The position numbers and the translations under genes were made by a program. Positions 28,631 to 38,288 of a stretch of DNA of 64,000 nucleotides are shown piece by piece (the first letter of the stretch is position 1; the number at the start of each line of letters is the position of its first letter). Below the pieces are notes generated by a model, which was given only the letters and a program-made list of their open reading frames with translations, was not told the origin of the DNA and did not search any database. The DNA comes from Rhizobium leguminosarum bv. viciae USDA 2370 (GTDB taxonomy: Bacteria > Pseudomonadota > Alphaproteobacteria > Rhizobiales > Rhizobiaceae), in NCBI RefSeq assembly GCF_002008365.1, contig NZ_MRDL01000032.1:62001-126000 (forward strand). The letters run 5' to 3'.

Positions 28631-30712
28631 TTACTCTGCCGCGACTTTGAAGTTGTTGCGGGCCAATGCCGAGCACTCCGCCATGACAGCCGAGGCACGC
28701 GCTATCGGGTTCGTCAAATAGAAGTCTTTCACCGGCGACGCAAACCCGGATTTGTTCATCTTGCCGGCTTTTTTCGCAACTGCGGCAATTTGGGCGCTAT
28801 CGGTTTCGGCGATCTCGTCGATGGCGGCGAAATGCGGGAAAGCGGCATAGAGGCGGACACGCAATTCACTCAACGAATCGAAGGGAAGCTTCTTGCCGAG
28901 CACGTCGGAAAGGGCACGGATGATCGCCCAGTCCTCGCGGGCGTCACCCGGCGCAAAACCTGCGCGATTGCCCATCTGGACGCGGCCCTCGGTGTTGACC
29001 CAGGTGCCGGACTTTTCGGTATAGGCTGCCGCCGGCAGGATGACGTCGGCATGGTGTGCGCCGTTGTCGCCATGCGAGCCGATATAGACGGTGAGCTTGG
29101 CCTTCTTGGCGGTGAAGTCGAGTTCGTCGGCACCGAGCAGGAAGAGCACGTCCATCGCCGTCAGCATCTCGGCAGCGTTGACGCCCTTGGTGCCCGGCAC
29201 GAAGCCGAGATCGAGGCCGCCGACACGCGAGGCAGCGGTATGGAGGACGGCAAAGCCGTTCCAGCCTTCGACGACCGCGCCGACCGAACCGGCGAGCTTG
29301 GCAGCACTGGCGAGAACGCCGGCGCCATCGGTGCGCGACAGCGCGCCCTGGCCGATGATGATCATCGGCTTGGCAGCGTTCTTCAGGACTTCGGCGAAGG
29401 CGTGGGTGCCGTCGACCAGATCCTTCAGCGTGTCGGGACCGCCGCCGAGGTAATCATAGCTGTAGCGCAGTTCACCCGGCTCGCCGATCACGCCGATCGG
29501 GAACTTGCCGCGGCGCCAGCGCTTGCGGATGCGGGCGTTGAGGATGGCGGCCTCGAAGCGCGGATTGGCGCCGATGATCAGCAGCGCATCGGCCTGGTCG
29601 ATGCCCGATATGGTCGGGTTGAACAGGTAGCTTGCACGGCCGAGCGACGGATCGAGTGCCGCCCCATCCTGGCGACAGTCGAGATTGGCTGACCCCAGCG
29701 ACTTCACCAGTTCGGAGAGCGCATACATCTCCTCGACGGAAGCGAGATCGCCGGCGATAGCGCCGATCTTGTCGCCCGAGGTCGCGCCGACCGCGGCCTT
29801 GATGGCGCCGAAGGCTTCGGCCCAGGTAGCGGGCTGCAGGCGGCCGTCGCGGCGAACATAAGGCCGATCGAGGCGCTGGGTCTTCAGGCCGTCCCAGATG
29901 AAGCGGCTCTTGTCGGAGATCCACTCTTCGTTGATCGTCTCATTGACGCGCGGCAGGATGCGCATGACTTCGCGGCCGCGGGTATCGACGCGGATCGCCG
30001 AACCGACGGCATCCATGACGTCGATCGATTCGGTCTTGTTCAATTCCCACGGGCGCGCGGTGAAGGCGAAGGGCTTCGAGGTAAGCGCGCCGACCGGGCA
30101 AAGGTCGACGACGTTGCCCTGCAGCTCGGAGGTCATCGCCTGTTCGAGATAGGTGGTGATCTCGGCATCCTCGCCGCGGCCGATCAGGCCGAGTTCCGAA
30201 ATGCCGGCGACCTCGGTCGTGAAGCGGACGCAGCGCGTGCAGTGGATGCAGCGGTTCATCACCGTCTTGACGAGCGGGCCGATATACTTGTCTTCGACGG
30301 CGCGCTTGTCTTCCTGATAGCGCGAGGTGTCGATACCAAAGGCCATCGCCTGGTCCTGCAGGTCGCATTCGCCGCCCTGGTCGCAGATCGGGCAATCCAG
30401 CGGATGGTTGATCAGCAGGAATTCCATCACGCCTTCGCGGGCCTTCTTGACCATCGGCGTGTTGGTGAAGACCTCAGGCAGTTCGCCGTTAGGGCCGCCG
30501 CGGATATCGCGCACGCTCATGGCGCAGGAAGCCTGCGGCTTCGGCGGTCCGCCCTTTACCTCGACGAGGCACATGCGGCAATTGCCGGCAACCGACAGGC
30601 GCTCGTGGAAGCAGAAGCGCGGAACCTCGGCACCGGCATCCTCACACGCCTGCAATAGCGTGAAATGATCCGGAACTTCGATCTCGTTGCCGTCAATCTT
30701 CAGTTTTGCCAT
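28631..30712 (-). CDS. nuoG: NADH-quinone oxidoreductase subunit G
   Basis: A 693-residue iron-sulfur subunit. The N-terminal [2Fe-2S] domain has FCFHERLSVAGNCRMCLVEV (about 34-53), then the His/Cys [4Fe-4S] motif HPLDCPICDQGGECDLQ (about 97-113) and CIHCTRCVRF (about 155-164). The rest is the molybdopterin-oxidoreductase-like domain without cofactor ligands. The mitochondrial-type length (about 690) matches alphaproteobacterial and mitochondrial NDUFS1 rather than the longer E. coli form. A 223-base spacer separates it from the HhH gene upstream, with no gene seen in it. Confidence 0.95.
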   Translation of the reverse strand: MAKLKIDGNEIEVPDHFTLLQACEDAGAEVPRFCFHERLSVAGNCRMCLVEVKGGPPKPQASCAMSVRDIRGGPNGELPEVFTNTPMVKKAREGVMEFLLINHPLDCPICDQGGECDLQDQAMAFGIDTSRYQEDKRAVEDKYIGPLVKTVMNRCIHCTRCVRFTTEVAGISELGLIGRGEDAEITTYLEQAMTSELQGNVVDLCPVGALTSKPFAFTARPWELNKTESIDVMDAVGSAIRVDTRGREVMRILPRVNETINEEWISDKSRFIWDGLKTQRLDRPYVRRDGRLQPATWAEAFGAIKAAVGATSGDKIGAIAGDLASVEEMYALSELVKSLGSANLDCRQDGAALDPSLGRASYLFNPTISGIDQADALLIIGANPRFEAAILNARIRKRWRRGKFPIGVIGEPGELRYSYDYLGGGPDTLKDLVDGTHAFAEVLKNAAKPMIIIGQGALSRTDGAGVLASAAKLAGSVGAVVEGWNGFAVLHTAASRVGGLDLGFVPGTKGVNAAEMLTAMDVLFLLGADELDFTAKKAKLTVYIGSHGDNGAHHADVILPAAAYTEKSGTWVNTEGRVQMGNRAGFAPGDAREDWAIIRALSDVLGKKLPFDSLSELRVRLYAAFPHFAAIDEIAETDSAQIAAVAKKAGKMNKSGFASPVKDFYLTNPIARASAVMAECSALARNNFKVAAE

Positions 30713-30935
30713 CGTCGCTCAGTCCTGTTTCCCGTTTGCCTGATGACGGCAAACAAACCTATTTTTGCAACACTCTCATTGCCAAGCCGGATCTTTCGTC
30801 CTGCCGACATCTGATGTCGCCCAAATTCTCTGTCGCGCATTCCAGACCCGGAACCCGCACCGGCATCTGCAGCTTGAGGTCCCCGCCCGTCCGCCGATCT
30901 GCCCATCCTTCCGGCCGATTGCACGGCCGGACAGT

Positions 30936-31634
30936 TCATTTCTTCCTGCGGCCCCGTCCCGCCAGAATTTTCGCCTGACCGGTCCAGTCGTCACGGCCGA
31001 TGCGGCCGTTAAAGCCGAGTTCGGCGTCGAGCCGGGCGATTTCCTCGTCGGTCCAGGCGGCGATCTCAGCGAAGTTGCGAATGCCCTTGGCATTCAGCAC
31101 CTGCTCCAGCTTCGGGCCGATGCCGGCGATCAGCTTCAGATCGTCGGCCTTCCTACGCGCAACCGGTTTTGCCTTCACAGCCGGCTTTGGTTGGCTGGTC
31201 TTCACTTGGCTTGCTGGCTTCGTGTGGCTGGCTGGGGTCGGCTCGCTGACCGGCTTGACAACAGTCAGGGTCGGCCTTGCCTTCTTCTCGGTCGGCGGCT
31301 TAGTGAAAGCCCTGACATCCGGGCGAATATTCTCCGGCCGGATATCGACATCGGGCTTCAGTTCGTCCGGCGGCGTGTCATCGAGGGCGGCCGCGACCTT
31401 GCCGGTCGTTTCCAGGGCGCTCTGGAAGGCGCCGAAGAAGGCGCCCGCCATTTGGGTCGAGAAACCGAAGCCGATCGCCGTTGCGGCAGCAAAGGCTGCA
31501 GCGGGATGCGCCATCAGCGGATGCACCGGCATCGCCCGTGCATTTTCCAGCATCTCGGCGGCAAGACGGCCGAAACCGGCCGCGAAATCGGTGACTTCTT
31601 CCTTCTTCCCAACCTTGGATGCGTTGTCCGCCAT
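30936..31634 (-). CDS. complex I operon protein with C-terminal helix-hairpin-helix domain
   Basis: A 232-residue protein of no known function, placed between nuoF and nuoG. The N-terminal third (about 1-90) is Ala-rich and moderately hydrophobic (HPAAAFAAATAIGFGFSTQM), resembling a phasin-like or membrane-associated helix. A Pro/Lys-rich linker follows (about 95-160). The C-terminal 60 residues contain DDLKLIAGIGPKLEQVLN and GRIGRDDWTGQAK, a helix-hairpin-helix domain that is clearly homologous to the C-terminal extension of NuoE encoded in this operon. It starts 2 bases after nuoF ends. An accessory or assembly role in complex I is inference from context. Confidence 0.75.
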   Translation of the reverse strand: MADNASKVGKKEEVTDFAAGFGRLAAEMLENARAMPVHPLMAHPAAAFAAATAIGFGFSTQMAGAFFGAFQSALETTGKVAAALDDTPPDELKPDVDIRPENIRPDVRAFTKPPTEKKARPTLTVVKPVSEPTPASHTKPASQVKTSQPKPAVKAKPVARRKADDLKLIAGIGPKLEQVLNAKGIRNFAEIAAWTDEEIARLDAELGFNGRIGRDDWTGQAKILAGRGRRKK

Positions 31635-31636
31635 GA

Positions 31637-32941
31637 TTATTCAGCCGCCTCCAGAACCGCACCGTGATCGAGGGCGCTTGCCGTATACTGGTCGATGCGC
31701 TTTTCGATCTCGGGACGGAAGTTACGGATCAGACCCTGCACCGGCCATGCGGCTGCATCGCCCAGCGCACAGATGGTATGGCCCTCGATCTGCTTCGTCA
31801 CCTGGAACAGCATGTCGATTTCGCGCTTCTGGGCATTGCCCTTGGCCATGCGTTCCATCACGCGCCACATCCAGCCGGTGCCTTCGCGGCAGGGCGTGCA
31901 CTGGCCGCAGCTCTCATGCTTGAAGAAGGCGGAGATACGGGCGATCGCCTTGATGACGTCGGTGGACTTGTCCATGACGATCGCGGCGGCAGTACCGAAG
32001 GAAGAGCCGACGCCGCGCAGGCCGTCGAAATCCATCGGGCAATCGATGATGTCCTTGGCCGGAACGATCGGGCAGGACGCCCCGCCCGGAATGACGGCAA
32101 GCAGGTTGTCCCAGCCGCCGCGGATGCCGCCGGCATGGCGGTCGACCAGTTCGCGGAAGGTGATACCCATTTCCTCTTCGACCGTGCACGGCTTGTTGAC
32201 GTGGCCGGAGAGCATGAACAGCTTGGTGCCGACATTGTTCGGGCGGCCGATGGCCGAGAACCAACCGGCGCCGCGGCGCAGGATCGTCGGCGCAACAGCG
32301 ATCGATTCGACATTGTTGACCGTCGTCGGGCAGCCGTAGAGGCCCATATTGGCCGGGAACGGCGGCTTCAGGCGCGGCTGGCCCTTCTTGCCTTCGAGGC
32401 TTTCGAGCAGCGCGGTTTCCTCGCCGCAGATATAGGCGCCGGCGCCGTGATGGACGAAGATGTCCATGTCCCAGCCGAGCTTGTTGTTCTTGCCGAGCAG
32501 GCCATAATCATAGCATTCGTCGATCGCCGCCTGCAGCGCTTCGCGCTCTCTTATATATTCGCCGCGCACATAGATATAGGCCGCATTGGCACCCATGGCG
32601 AAGCTCGCGATGACACAGCCTTCGATCAGCGTATGCGGATCGTGGCGCATGATATCGCGGTCCTTGCAGGTGCCGGGCTCCGATTCGTCAGCGTTGACGA
32701 CGAGGTAATGTGGGCGGCCGTCGCTTTCCTTCGGCATGAAGGACCATTTGAGACCTGTGGGGAAACCGGCGCCGCCACGACCGCGAAGACCAGACGCCTT
32801 CATCTCGTTGATGATCCAGTCGCGGCCCTTTTCGAGGATCTGCTTGGTGCCGTCCCAGTGGCCGCGGCTCATCGCGCCCTTCAGGGATTTGTCCTTGAGG
32901 CCGTAGATATTGGTAAAGATGCGGTCTTTATCTTGTAACAT
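31637..32941 (-). CDS. nuoF: NADH-quinone oxidoreductase subunit F
   Basis: A 434-residue flavoprotein that binds NADH and FMN. The glycine-rich loop [16 protein letters not shown] (about 54-69) and the [4Fe-4S] N3 ligands [10 protein letters not shown] (about 350-359) are clear, as is the segment [20 protein letters not shown] for FMN/NADH. It forms the electron-input module with NuoE. It lies 10 bases after nuoE. Confidence 0.96.
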   Translation of the reverse strand: MLQDKDRIFTNIYGLKDKSLKGAMSRGHWDGTKQILEKGRDWIINEMKASGLRGRGGAGFPTGLKWSFMPKESDGRPHYLVVNADESEPGTCKDRDIMRHDPHTLIEGCVIASFAMGANAAYIYVRGEYIREREALQAAIDECYDYGLLGKNNKLGWDMDIFVHHGAGAYICGEETALLESLEGKKGQPRLKPPFPANMGLYGCPTTVNNVESIAVAPTILRRGAGWFSAIGRPNNVGTKLFMLSGHVNKPCTVEEEMGITFRELVDRHAGGIRGGWDNLLAVIPGGASCPIVPAKDIIDCPMDFDGLRGVGSSFGTAAAIVMDKSTDVIKAIARISAFFKHESCGQCTPCREGTGWMWRVMERMAKGNAQKREIDMLFQVTKQIEGHTICALGDAAAWPVQGLIRNFRPEIEKRIDQYTASALDHGAVLEAAE

Positions 32942-32951
32942 GCTTCACCTC

Positions 32952-34118
32952 TTACCGCGGCTTCTTGCCGAAGACCTTGATATATTCCGCTTCCCCGCCC
33001 TTGGCGAGCGCCTTGGCCTGCTTGACCCAGTCATCGCGCTCGATGCGGCCGCGGAAGTTCAGGTAGCCGTCGACCCATTCGCGTTCGGCCTTCTTCCAGC
33101 CTGCGACCTGCGCAAAGGTGAAGATGCCGATTTCGTTCAACGTCGCCTCGATTTTCGGGCCGACACCCGAGATCATCTTCAGATCATCCGGTGCGGCAGG
33201 CTTTTCGACGCCGGCCGGACGGTTCTTGTCGGTCAGAGCAGGCTTTGCCGCAGGGGCAGCTTCAGCCTTGACGGCAGCTTTCGGCGCCGGTTCGGCGGCC
33301 GCAGTGCCTGATATCGGCTGCTGCTCGGCAGCCTTTGCGTTTTTCGCAGCCGCCTTCGGCGCCGTTGCCGGCGTCTTCAGGGCAGCATTGGTCTCGGCAT
33401 CGGTGCTCTTCGGGCGGGCGGCCTCGGAGGGCGGAACCGGCGCGGCGTCGACTGGAGCCGACACGGTTTCGGTATTGGCCTTCTTGGCGCGCGTCCTTGC
33501 CTTCGGCTCTTCCGTCGTCAGCGAGGTCAGGCCGCCTTCAGGCGCCGAAAACACGCGGTCGATCTGGGTGCCGGGCTTGATGCTGGCGCCATTGCCGGCG
33601 GCAAAGACGTCGATGATCTCTTCGAGACGCTCGGGCGTCAGGTCCTCATAGGTGTCCTTGCCGATCATCACCATCGGGGCGTTGACACAGGCCCCGAGAC
33701 ATTCGACCTCTTCCCAGGACAACGTTCCTTCGGCGTTACGCTCGAAGGCATGGGCATGGATCTTGCTCTTGCAGACCGACATCAGCACTTCCGAGCCGCG
33801 CAGCATGCAGGGCGTCGTGCCGCAGACCTGGACATGGGCGCGCGTTCCCACAGGGTGCAGCTGGAACTGCGTATAGAAGGTCGCGACCTCGAGCACTCTT
33901 ATATAGGCCATGTCGAGCATGTCGGCGATCTTTTCGATCGCCGCGCGCGTGACCCAGCCGTCCTGCTCCTGCGCCCGCATCAACAGCGGAATGACCGCCG
34001 ATTGCTGGCGGCCGGCGGGGTATTTCTGGATCGTCTTGTCCGCCCAGACCGCATTCTCATCGCTGAAGGCGAATGCGGCAGGCTGGAATTGATCTTCGGC
34101 TAATCGACGAACGGACAT
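32952..34118 (-). CDS. nuoE: NADH-quinone oxidoreductase subunit E with long C-terminal extension
   Basis: A 388-residue protein; residues 1-200 are a normal NuoE with [2Fe-2S] N1a ligands CGTTPCMLRG (about 101-110) and CLGACVNAP (about 142-150). The remaining 190 residues are extra: an Ala/Pro/Lys-rich low-complexity linker (about 215-310) and a terminal helix-hairpin-helix domain (DDLKMISGVGPKIEATLN, then GRIERDDWVKQAK). Typical NuoE is about 165-240 residues. The tail is homologous to the end of the protein encoded at 30936-31634. The start has GAGGAAGA upstream. Confidence 0.93.
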   Translation of the reverse strand: MSVRRLAEDQFQPAAFAFSDENAVWADKTIQKYPAGRQQSAVIPLLMRAQEQDGWVTRAAIEKIADMLDMAYIRVLEVATFYTQFQLHPVGTRAHVQVCGTTPCMLRGSEVLMSVCKSKIHAHAFERNAEGTLSWEEVECLGACVNAPMVMIGKDTYEDLTPERLEEIIDVFAAGNGASIKPGTQIDRVFSAPEGGLTSLTTEEPKARTRAKKANTETVSAPVDAAPVPPSEAARPKSTDAETNAALKTPATAPKAAAKNAKAAEQQPISGTAAAEPAPKAAVKAEAAPAAKPALTDKNRPAGVEKPAAPDDLKMISGVGPKIEATLNEIGIFTFAQVAGWKKAEREWVDGYLNFRGRIERDDWVKQAKALAKGGEAEYIKVFGKKPR

Positions 34119-34134
34119 TCTTCCTCACGCCTTG

Positions 34135-34407
34135 TCAGTTTAGGGTTCCACACCGCGAAGCGGTCAAAGACTGCATTTCGCAGGCATAGGCCGACTGGTC
34201 TTTTTGCATAAACACTACGAATTTGCTGCCGTTCGGAATGGCAGCCTTGATCTGATAGCCCTTGGACAAAAGCTCGCCCATGGACGATTGCTGCGCCGGC
34301 GGCGTCTCTTCCTTACGGCCCAGCGGCGTGCCGAGGCCATCGGACTCCTGAGCCGAAACCCCGGATGCCGAAAGAAGGATTACGACGGCCAGCGGCAGAA
34401 GCTGCAT
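34135..34407 (-). CDS. small exported protein inside the nuo operon
   Basis: A 90-residue protein not recognised from any complex I. Residues 1-19 form a signal peptide ending in SGVSAQES, so the mature protein of about 70 residues should be periplasmic. It has two cysteines (YACEMQSLTASRCGTLN) that could form a disulfide near the C-terminus. The ATG overlaps the nuoD stop by one base, so it is translationally coupled to nuoD, and nuoE follows 16 bases on. Function unknown. Confidence 0.75.
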   Translation of the reverse strand: MQLLPLAVVILLSASGVSAQESDGLGTPLGRKEETPPAQQSSMGELLSKGYQIKAAIPNGSKFVVFMQKDQSAYACEMQSLTASRCGTLN

Positions 34408-35597
34408 CAGCGGTCCACCTCACCGAAGACGATGTCGAGCGAGCCGAGGACGGCCGCGACGTCGGCAAGCTGGTGGCCGCGGCACATGAAATCCATGGCC
34501 TGCAGATGGGCGTAGCCCGGGGCGCGGATCTTGCAGCGATAGGGCTTGTTGGTGCCGTCGGAGACCAGATAGACGCCGAACTCGCCCTTCGGCGCCTCGA
34601 CGGCGGCGTAAACCTCGCCGGCCGGCACGTGGTAGCCTTCGGTATAGAGTTTGAAGTGGTGGATCAGCGCTTCCATCGAACGCTTCATCTCGCCGCGCTT
34701 CGGCGGCACCACCTTGCCGTCAATCGACGAGAAGGGACCGGTCTTGGCATCCGAGAGCAGCCGGTTGACGCATTGCTTCATGATGCGAACCGACTCGCGC
34801 ATCTCGATCATGCGGATCAGATAGCGGTCGTAGTTGTCGCCATTCTTGCCGATCGGAATGTCGAATTCGAGATCGGAGTAACATTCATACGGCTGGGCGC
34901 GACGCAGATCCCAAGCCGCACCCGAACCGCGCACCATGACGCCGGAGAAGCCCCAAGCCCAGCATTCCTCCAGCGAGACGACGCCGATATCGACGTTGCG
35001 CTGCTTGAAGATACGATTGCCGGTCAACAGGTTGTCGATGTCGTCGAGCGCCTTCAGGAACGGGTCGCACCAGTTGCCGATATCCTGCACGAGCTGTTCG
35101 GGCAGATCCTGGTGGACGCCACCCGGACGGAAATAGGCGGCGTGCATGCGTGAGCCGCTGGCGCGCTCGTAGAACACCATCAGCTTTTCACGCTCTTCGA
35201 AGCCCCAGAGCGGCGGCGTCAGCGCGCCGACGTCCATGGCCTGCGTCGTGACGTTCAGAAGGTGCGAGAGTATACGACCGATTTCCGAATAGAGAACGCG
35301 GATCAGCTGGCCGCGAATCGGGATCTCAATGCCGAGCAGCTTTTCGACGGCCATCGCATAGGCATGTTCCTGGTTCATCGGCGCGACGTAGTCGAGACGA
35401 TCGAAATAGGGCACGGCCTGAAGATAGGTCTTTGTCTCGATCAGCTTCTCGGTGCCGCGATGCAAAAGGCCTATATGCGGATCGACACGCTCCACAATTT
35501 CGCCGTCAAGCTCCAGGACAAGACGAAGAACGCCATGCGCCGCCGGATGCTGCGGTCCGAAGTTGATGTTGAAGTTGCGGACGTTATGTTCTGTCAT
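34407..35597 (-). CDS. nuoD: NADH-quinone oxidoreductase subunit D
   Basis: A 396-residue 49-kDa-type subunit. Conserved segments include [20 protein letters not shown] (about 13-32), with the quinone-site histidine, [12 protein letters not shown] and the C-terminal DIVFGEVDR. It forms the quinone-binding site with NuoB and NuoH. As usual in alphaproteobacteria it is separate from nuoC. A 65-base spacer lies before it. Confidence 0.96.
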   Translation of the reverse strand: MTEHNVRNFNINFGPQHPAAHGVLRLVLELDGEIVERVDPHIGLLHRGTEKLIETKTYLQAVPYFDRLDYVAPMNQEHAYAMAVEKLLGIEIPIRGQLIRVLYSEIGRILSHLLNVTTQAMDVGALTPPLWGFEEREKLMVFYERASGSRMHAAYFRPGGVHQDLPEQLVQDIGNWCDPFLKALDDIDNLLTGNRIFKQRNVDIGVVSLEECWAWGFSGVMVRGSGAAWDLRRAQPYECYSDLEFDIPIGKNGDNYDRYLIRMIEMRESVRIMKQCVNRLLSDAKTGPFSSIDGKVVPPKRGEMKRSMEALIHHFKLYTEGYHVPAGEVYAAVEAPKGEFGVYLVSDGTNKPYRCKIRAPGYAHLQAMDFMCRGHQLADVAAVLGSLDIVFGEVDR

Positions 35598-35662
35598 GGC
35601 GATGGGCTCGCGTTCTCAGATAACCAGTGAATGGCGGGCTAAGCCCACCAGCCGCCTTGAAT

Positions 35663-36265
35663 TTATTGCTTCGCTTTTTCGTCGCCGGGCAGCACATACT
35701 CCGTGCCTTCCCAAGGCGACATAAAGTCGAAGTTGCGAAATTCCTGCTTCAGCTCGACCGGCTCGTAGACGACGCGCTTTGCGGCGTCGTCGTAACGCAC
35801 TTCGACGAAGCCGGTGGTCGGGAAGTCCTTGCGCAGCGGATGGCCTTCGAAGCCATAGTCAGTCAGGATGCGGCGCAGGTCCGGATGGCCGGTGAAGAGC
35901 ACGCCATACATGTCCCAGGTCTCGCGCTCGAACCAGTCGGCACCTGGATAGACGGGGCAGGCCGACGGAACCGGCGTATCCTCGTCGGTCGCGACCTTGA
36001 CGCGGATGCGCAGGTTCTTCTTCGGCGACAACAGGTGGTAGACGACATCGAAACGCAACTCGCGCTGCGGCCAGTCGACCCCGCAAATATCGATCAGGTT
36101 GACGAAACCGCATTTGGCGTCGTCGCGCAGGAAGGTCAGAAGCGCGACCAGGTTTTCACCCGTCGTCGTCAGCGTCAGCTCGCCATACTTCATCTGCGAT
36201 GCGGCGATCAGGTTGGCGCGCGCTTCGCCAAGGTAGGACGCAAGCTCAGTCAGGGCTTCACTCAT
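35663..36265 (-). CDS. nuoC: NADH-quinone oxidoreductase subunit C
   Basis: A 200-residue 30-kDa-type peripheral subunit. The motif [22 protein letters not shown] (in parts) and the signature [22 protein letters not shown] followed by [12 protein letters not shown] identify it. It scaffolds NuoD in the quinone module. It starts 18 bases after nuoB ends. Confidence 0.95.
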   Translation of the reverse strand: MSEALTELASYLGEARANLIAASQMKYGELTLTTTGENLVALLTFLRDDAKCGFVNLIDICGVDWPQRELRFDVVYHLLSPKKNLRIRVKVATDEDTPVPSACPVYPGADWFERETWDMYGVLFTGHPDLRRILTDYGFEGHPLRKDFPTTGFVEVRYDDAAKRVVYEPVELKQEFRNFDFMSPWEGTEYVLPGDEKAKQ

Positions 36266-36283
36266 ATGCCTTGTCCTTAACCC

Positions 36284-36868
36284 TTAGCGTTCGATCGTGC
36301 CGGTACGCCGGATCTTCTTCTGCAGCAGAAGCACGCCATAAAGCAGCGCCTCTGCCGTGGGGGGACAGCCCGGCACGTAGATGTCGATCGGCACGATGCG
36401 GTCGCAACCGCGCACCACCGAATAGGAATAGTGATAATAGCCGCCGCCATTGGCGCAGGAGCCCATCGAGATGACATAACGCGGCTCGGGCATCTGGTCA
36501 TAGACCTTACGCAGCGCCGGCGCCATCTTGTTGGTCAGCGTGCCGGCGACGATCATCACGTCGGACTGGCGCGGCGAGGCGCGCGGCGCAAAACCAAAGC
36601 GCTCGACGTCGTAACGCGGCATCGACAGCTGCATCATTTCGACGGCGCAGCAGGCAAGGCCGAAGGTCATCCACATCAGCGAGCCGGTGCGGGCCCAGTT
36701 GATCAGCTCGTCGGTGGAGGTGACGAGAAAACCCTTGTCGGCGAGCTCGTTGTTGATCTCACCGAAAAATGGGTCGTTGCTGCCGATCGGCTTGCCGGTC
36801 GAAGGATCGATGATCCCTTTTGGCTGCTGTGCGACGAGCGGCTGATTGCTCACAGGGGCTACTCCCAT
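36284..36868 (-). CDS. nuoB: NADH-quinone oxidoreductase subunit B
   Basis: A 194-residue subunit binding the terminal [4Fe-4S] cluster N2. The tandem cysteines LACCAVEMM (about 63-71), GSCANGGG and [10 protein letters not shown] supply the four ligands. ATG 36868 (MGVAPVSNQ) follows AGGGAGCCCTGGA and overlaps the nuoA stop by about 10 bases; an ATG seven codons upstream is possible but lies within that ribosome site. Confidence 0.95.
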   Translation of the reverse strand: MGVAPVSNQPLVAQQPKGIIDPSTGKPIGSNDPFFGEINNELADKGFLVTSTDELINWARTGSLMWMTFGLACCAVEMMQLSMPRYDVERFGFAPRASPRQSDVMIVAGTLTNKMAPALRKVYDQMPEPRYVISMGSCANGGGYYHYSYSVVRGCDRIVPIDIYVPGCPPTAEALLYGVLLLQKKIRRTGTIER

Positions 36869-37224
36869 TCCAGGGCTCCCTTCTTCCATTCATAGATAAA
36901 GCCGATGGTCAGCACGAGAAGGAAGACCATCATGGACCAGAAGCCGAACCAGCCGATGGCGCCGAAGGAAACGGCCCAGGGGAAGAGGAAGGCGACTTCG
37001 AGGTCGAAGATGATGAAGAGGATCGACACGAGGTAGAAGCGGATGTCGAACTTCATGCGGGCGTCGTCGAAAGCGTTGAAGCCGCATTCGTAAGCCGAGA
37101 GCTTTTCCGAATCTGGCGCTTTGAAAGCCACGGCGAACGGCGCGATGAGCAGCGCCAGACCGATCACGAGCGCAATAGCAATGAAGATAGCGATTGGAAT
37201 ATAAGAACTGAGTAGTTCAGTCAT
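36859..37224 (-). CDS. nuoA: NADH-quinone oxidoreductase subunit A
   Basis: A 121-residue three-helix membrane subunit and first gene of the complex I operon. The diagnostic loop [21 protein letters not shown] (about 45-65, shown in part of the family signature) with the conserved Cys is present. ATG 37224 ([10 protein letters not shown]) gives the family length; several upstream in-frame ATGs (MNMM) are within a few codons. The operon reads nuoA-B-C-D-(small protein)-E-F-(HhH)-G-H-I-J-K-L-M-N-birA-rnj-mce. Confidence 0.94.
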   Translation of the reverse strand: MTELLSSYIPIAIFIAIALVIGLALLIAPFAVAFKAPDSEKLSAYECGFNAFDDARMKFDIRFYLVSILFIIFDLEVAFLFPWAVSFGAIGWFGFWSMMVFLLVLTIGFIYEWKKGALEWE

Positions 37225-37309
37225 CATGTTCATCCCTGCTTGCCGGAGACGCCAGGTGGCGCATTTGGGCAAATGCCCGGCAAGCGAACGTGCGTTGCAA
37301 CAAGCCGTG

Positions 37310-37337
37310 GTTAGCGCAGCCGAAGCCCCGGCGCAAG
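37310..37337 (-). promoter_or_regulatory. possible nuo operon promoter
   Basis: On the minus strand CTTGCG (37332-37337) and CTAACC (37310-37315), 16 bases apart, resemble the rhizobial consensus CTTGAC-N17-CTATAT. It would give a leader of about 80 bases to nuoA. The match is moderate. Confidence 0.3.
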
Positions 37338-37470
37338 ACTTTTACAGAAGCAATTCGACGAGTAGCCGAGGGACACTATCAAGCACATGCAATGATGTCG
37401 CGACAAATCCGCGCAAGCCGCTTCAGCGCGCATGCCTGACCACTGGAAACTGCATAGCTTTCAAGAGAAA

Positions 37471-37547
37471 TGGCGCGAGTGACGGGGCTCGAACCCGCGA
37501 CCTCCGGCGTGACAGGCCGGCACTCTAACCGACTGAGCTACACCCGC
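37471..37547 (-). tRNA. tRNA-Asp (GTC)
   Basis: A 77-base cloverleaf on the minus strand: acceptor GCGGGTG with CACTCGC, D arm AGCTCAGTCGGTTAGAG, anticodon stem CCGGC with loop CTGTCAC (anticodon GTC), T arm GGTTCGAGCC and encoded CCA. It lies between the nuo operon and its near-copy. Confidence 0.95.
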
Positions 37548-37631
37548 GCATTGATCGGCCATTTTGCGGCCGCGAGGAAGAAGAGAACCGGACAAACGAC
37601 AAATCGCATTTGCGTTTTACAAGACTTGAAA

Positions 37632-37708
37632 TGGCGCGAGTGACGGGGCTCGAACCCGCGACCTCCGGCGTGACAGGCCGGCACTCTAACCAACTGAGCT
37701 ACACCCGC
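37632..37708 (-). tRNA. tRNA-Asp (GTC), second copy
   Basis: Identical to the copy at 37471-37547 except for one base in the D loop (CAGTTGG in place of CAGTCGG). The two copies are 84 bases apart on the same strand and could be cotranscribed. Confidence 0.95.
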
Positions 37709-38111
37709 AATTCATTTCAAGCAGTCCGGATGCCTTCGCACCCTCTCCAAAACGGCTGCCCGTTTCGATGAGCGGCTAACTACGGGGTTCGCCTTTTAGT
37801 GTCAAGCAGGTTTGGAGACAAAACCATGACAGTCCGTGAAATGTTTCTGCGGGTTGGGTGCCAGACGAACAAAAGCCGGCACTTCCGTCTTCCGCAGCGA
37901 TGCTCAGGCGCAGACGCAGCGCCTTCGAAACGGAGATGCTCGCCGCCCTCCCCTCACTTTTCCACAGCCGAGCCAAACCTAAGCGGCATTGAAGACACGG
38001 GACCACCGCCAAAAAAATCAAAAAATCTTCACAAACACTCTTGCGGTTTTGCCGCGATCCGCATAGATCACGGCCACCAACGCGGCAGGCCGATCCGGCT
38101 TCGTTTGCGAT
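37709..38111. other. gap between tRNA-Asp and tRNA-Val
   Basis: No supported protein gene is seen in about 400 bases. The promoter of tRNA-Val is the only signal; a promoter for the tRNA-Asp pair presumably lies near 37730-37800 but no convincing hexamers were found. Confidence 0.5.
38040..38067 (+). promoter_or_regulatory. putative tRNA-Val promoter
   Basis: CTTGCG (38040-38045) and CATAGA (38062-38067), 16 bases apart, preceded by an A-rich stretch, place the transcript start about 35 bases before the tRNA. Confidence 0.45.
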
Positions 38112-38187
38112 GGGCGATTAGCTCAGTTGGTAGAGCGCCTCGTTTACACCGAGGATGTCGGGAGTTCGAGTCTCTCATCGCCCACCA
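38112..38187 (+). tRNA. tRNA-Val (TAC)
   Basis: A 76-base cloverleaf: acceptor GGGCGAT with ATCGCCC, D arm AGCTCAGTTGGTAGAGC, anticodon stem CCTCG with loop TTTACAC (anticodon TAC), T arm GAGTTCGAGTCTC and encoded CCA ending at 38187. Confidence 0.95.
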
Positions 38188-38189
38188 TT
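38174..38189 (+). repeat. att-like direct repeat at the tRNA-Val 3' end
   Basis: CTCATCGCCCACCATT at the tRNA end recurs with one mismatch (CTCATGGCCCACCATT) at 39403-39418. The two flank a 1.2-kb islet with two small exported-protein genes. No integrase is present. Confidence 0.35.
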
Positions 38190-38288
38190 TTCAATCTTTC
38201 CTGCTGCTTGTTCATCGGAATTAGACTCCCGAATTAGCTCGCTAATCCGATCAGGATCTGCGCAAGGTGTTTTGTCAGGAGACACCTC

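Noticed and set aside
30713..30935. A small gene between nuoG and the HhH gene
   Set aside because: The only open frame is an overlapping minus-strand run without ribosome site; composition is not gene-like.
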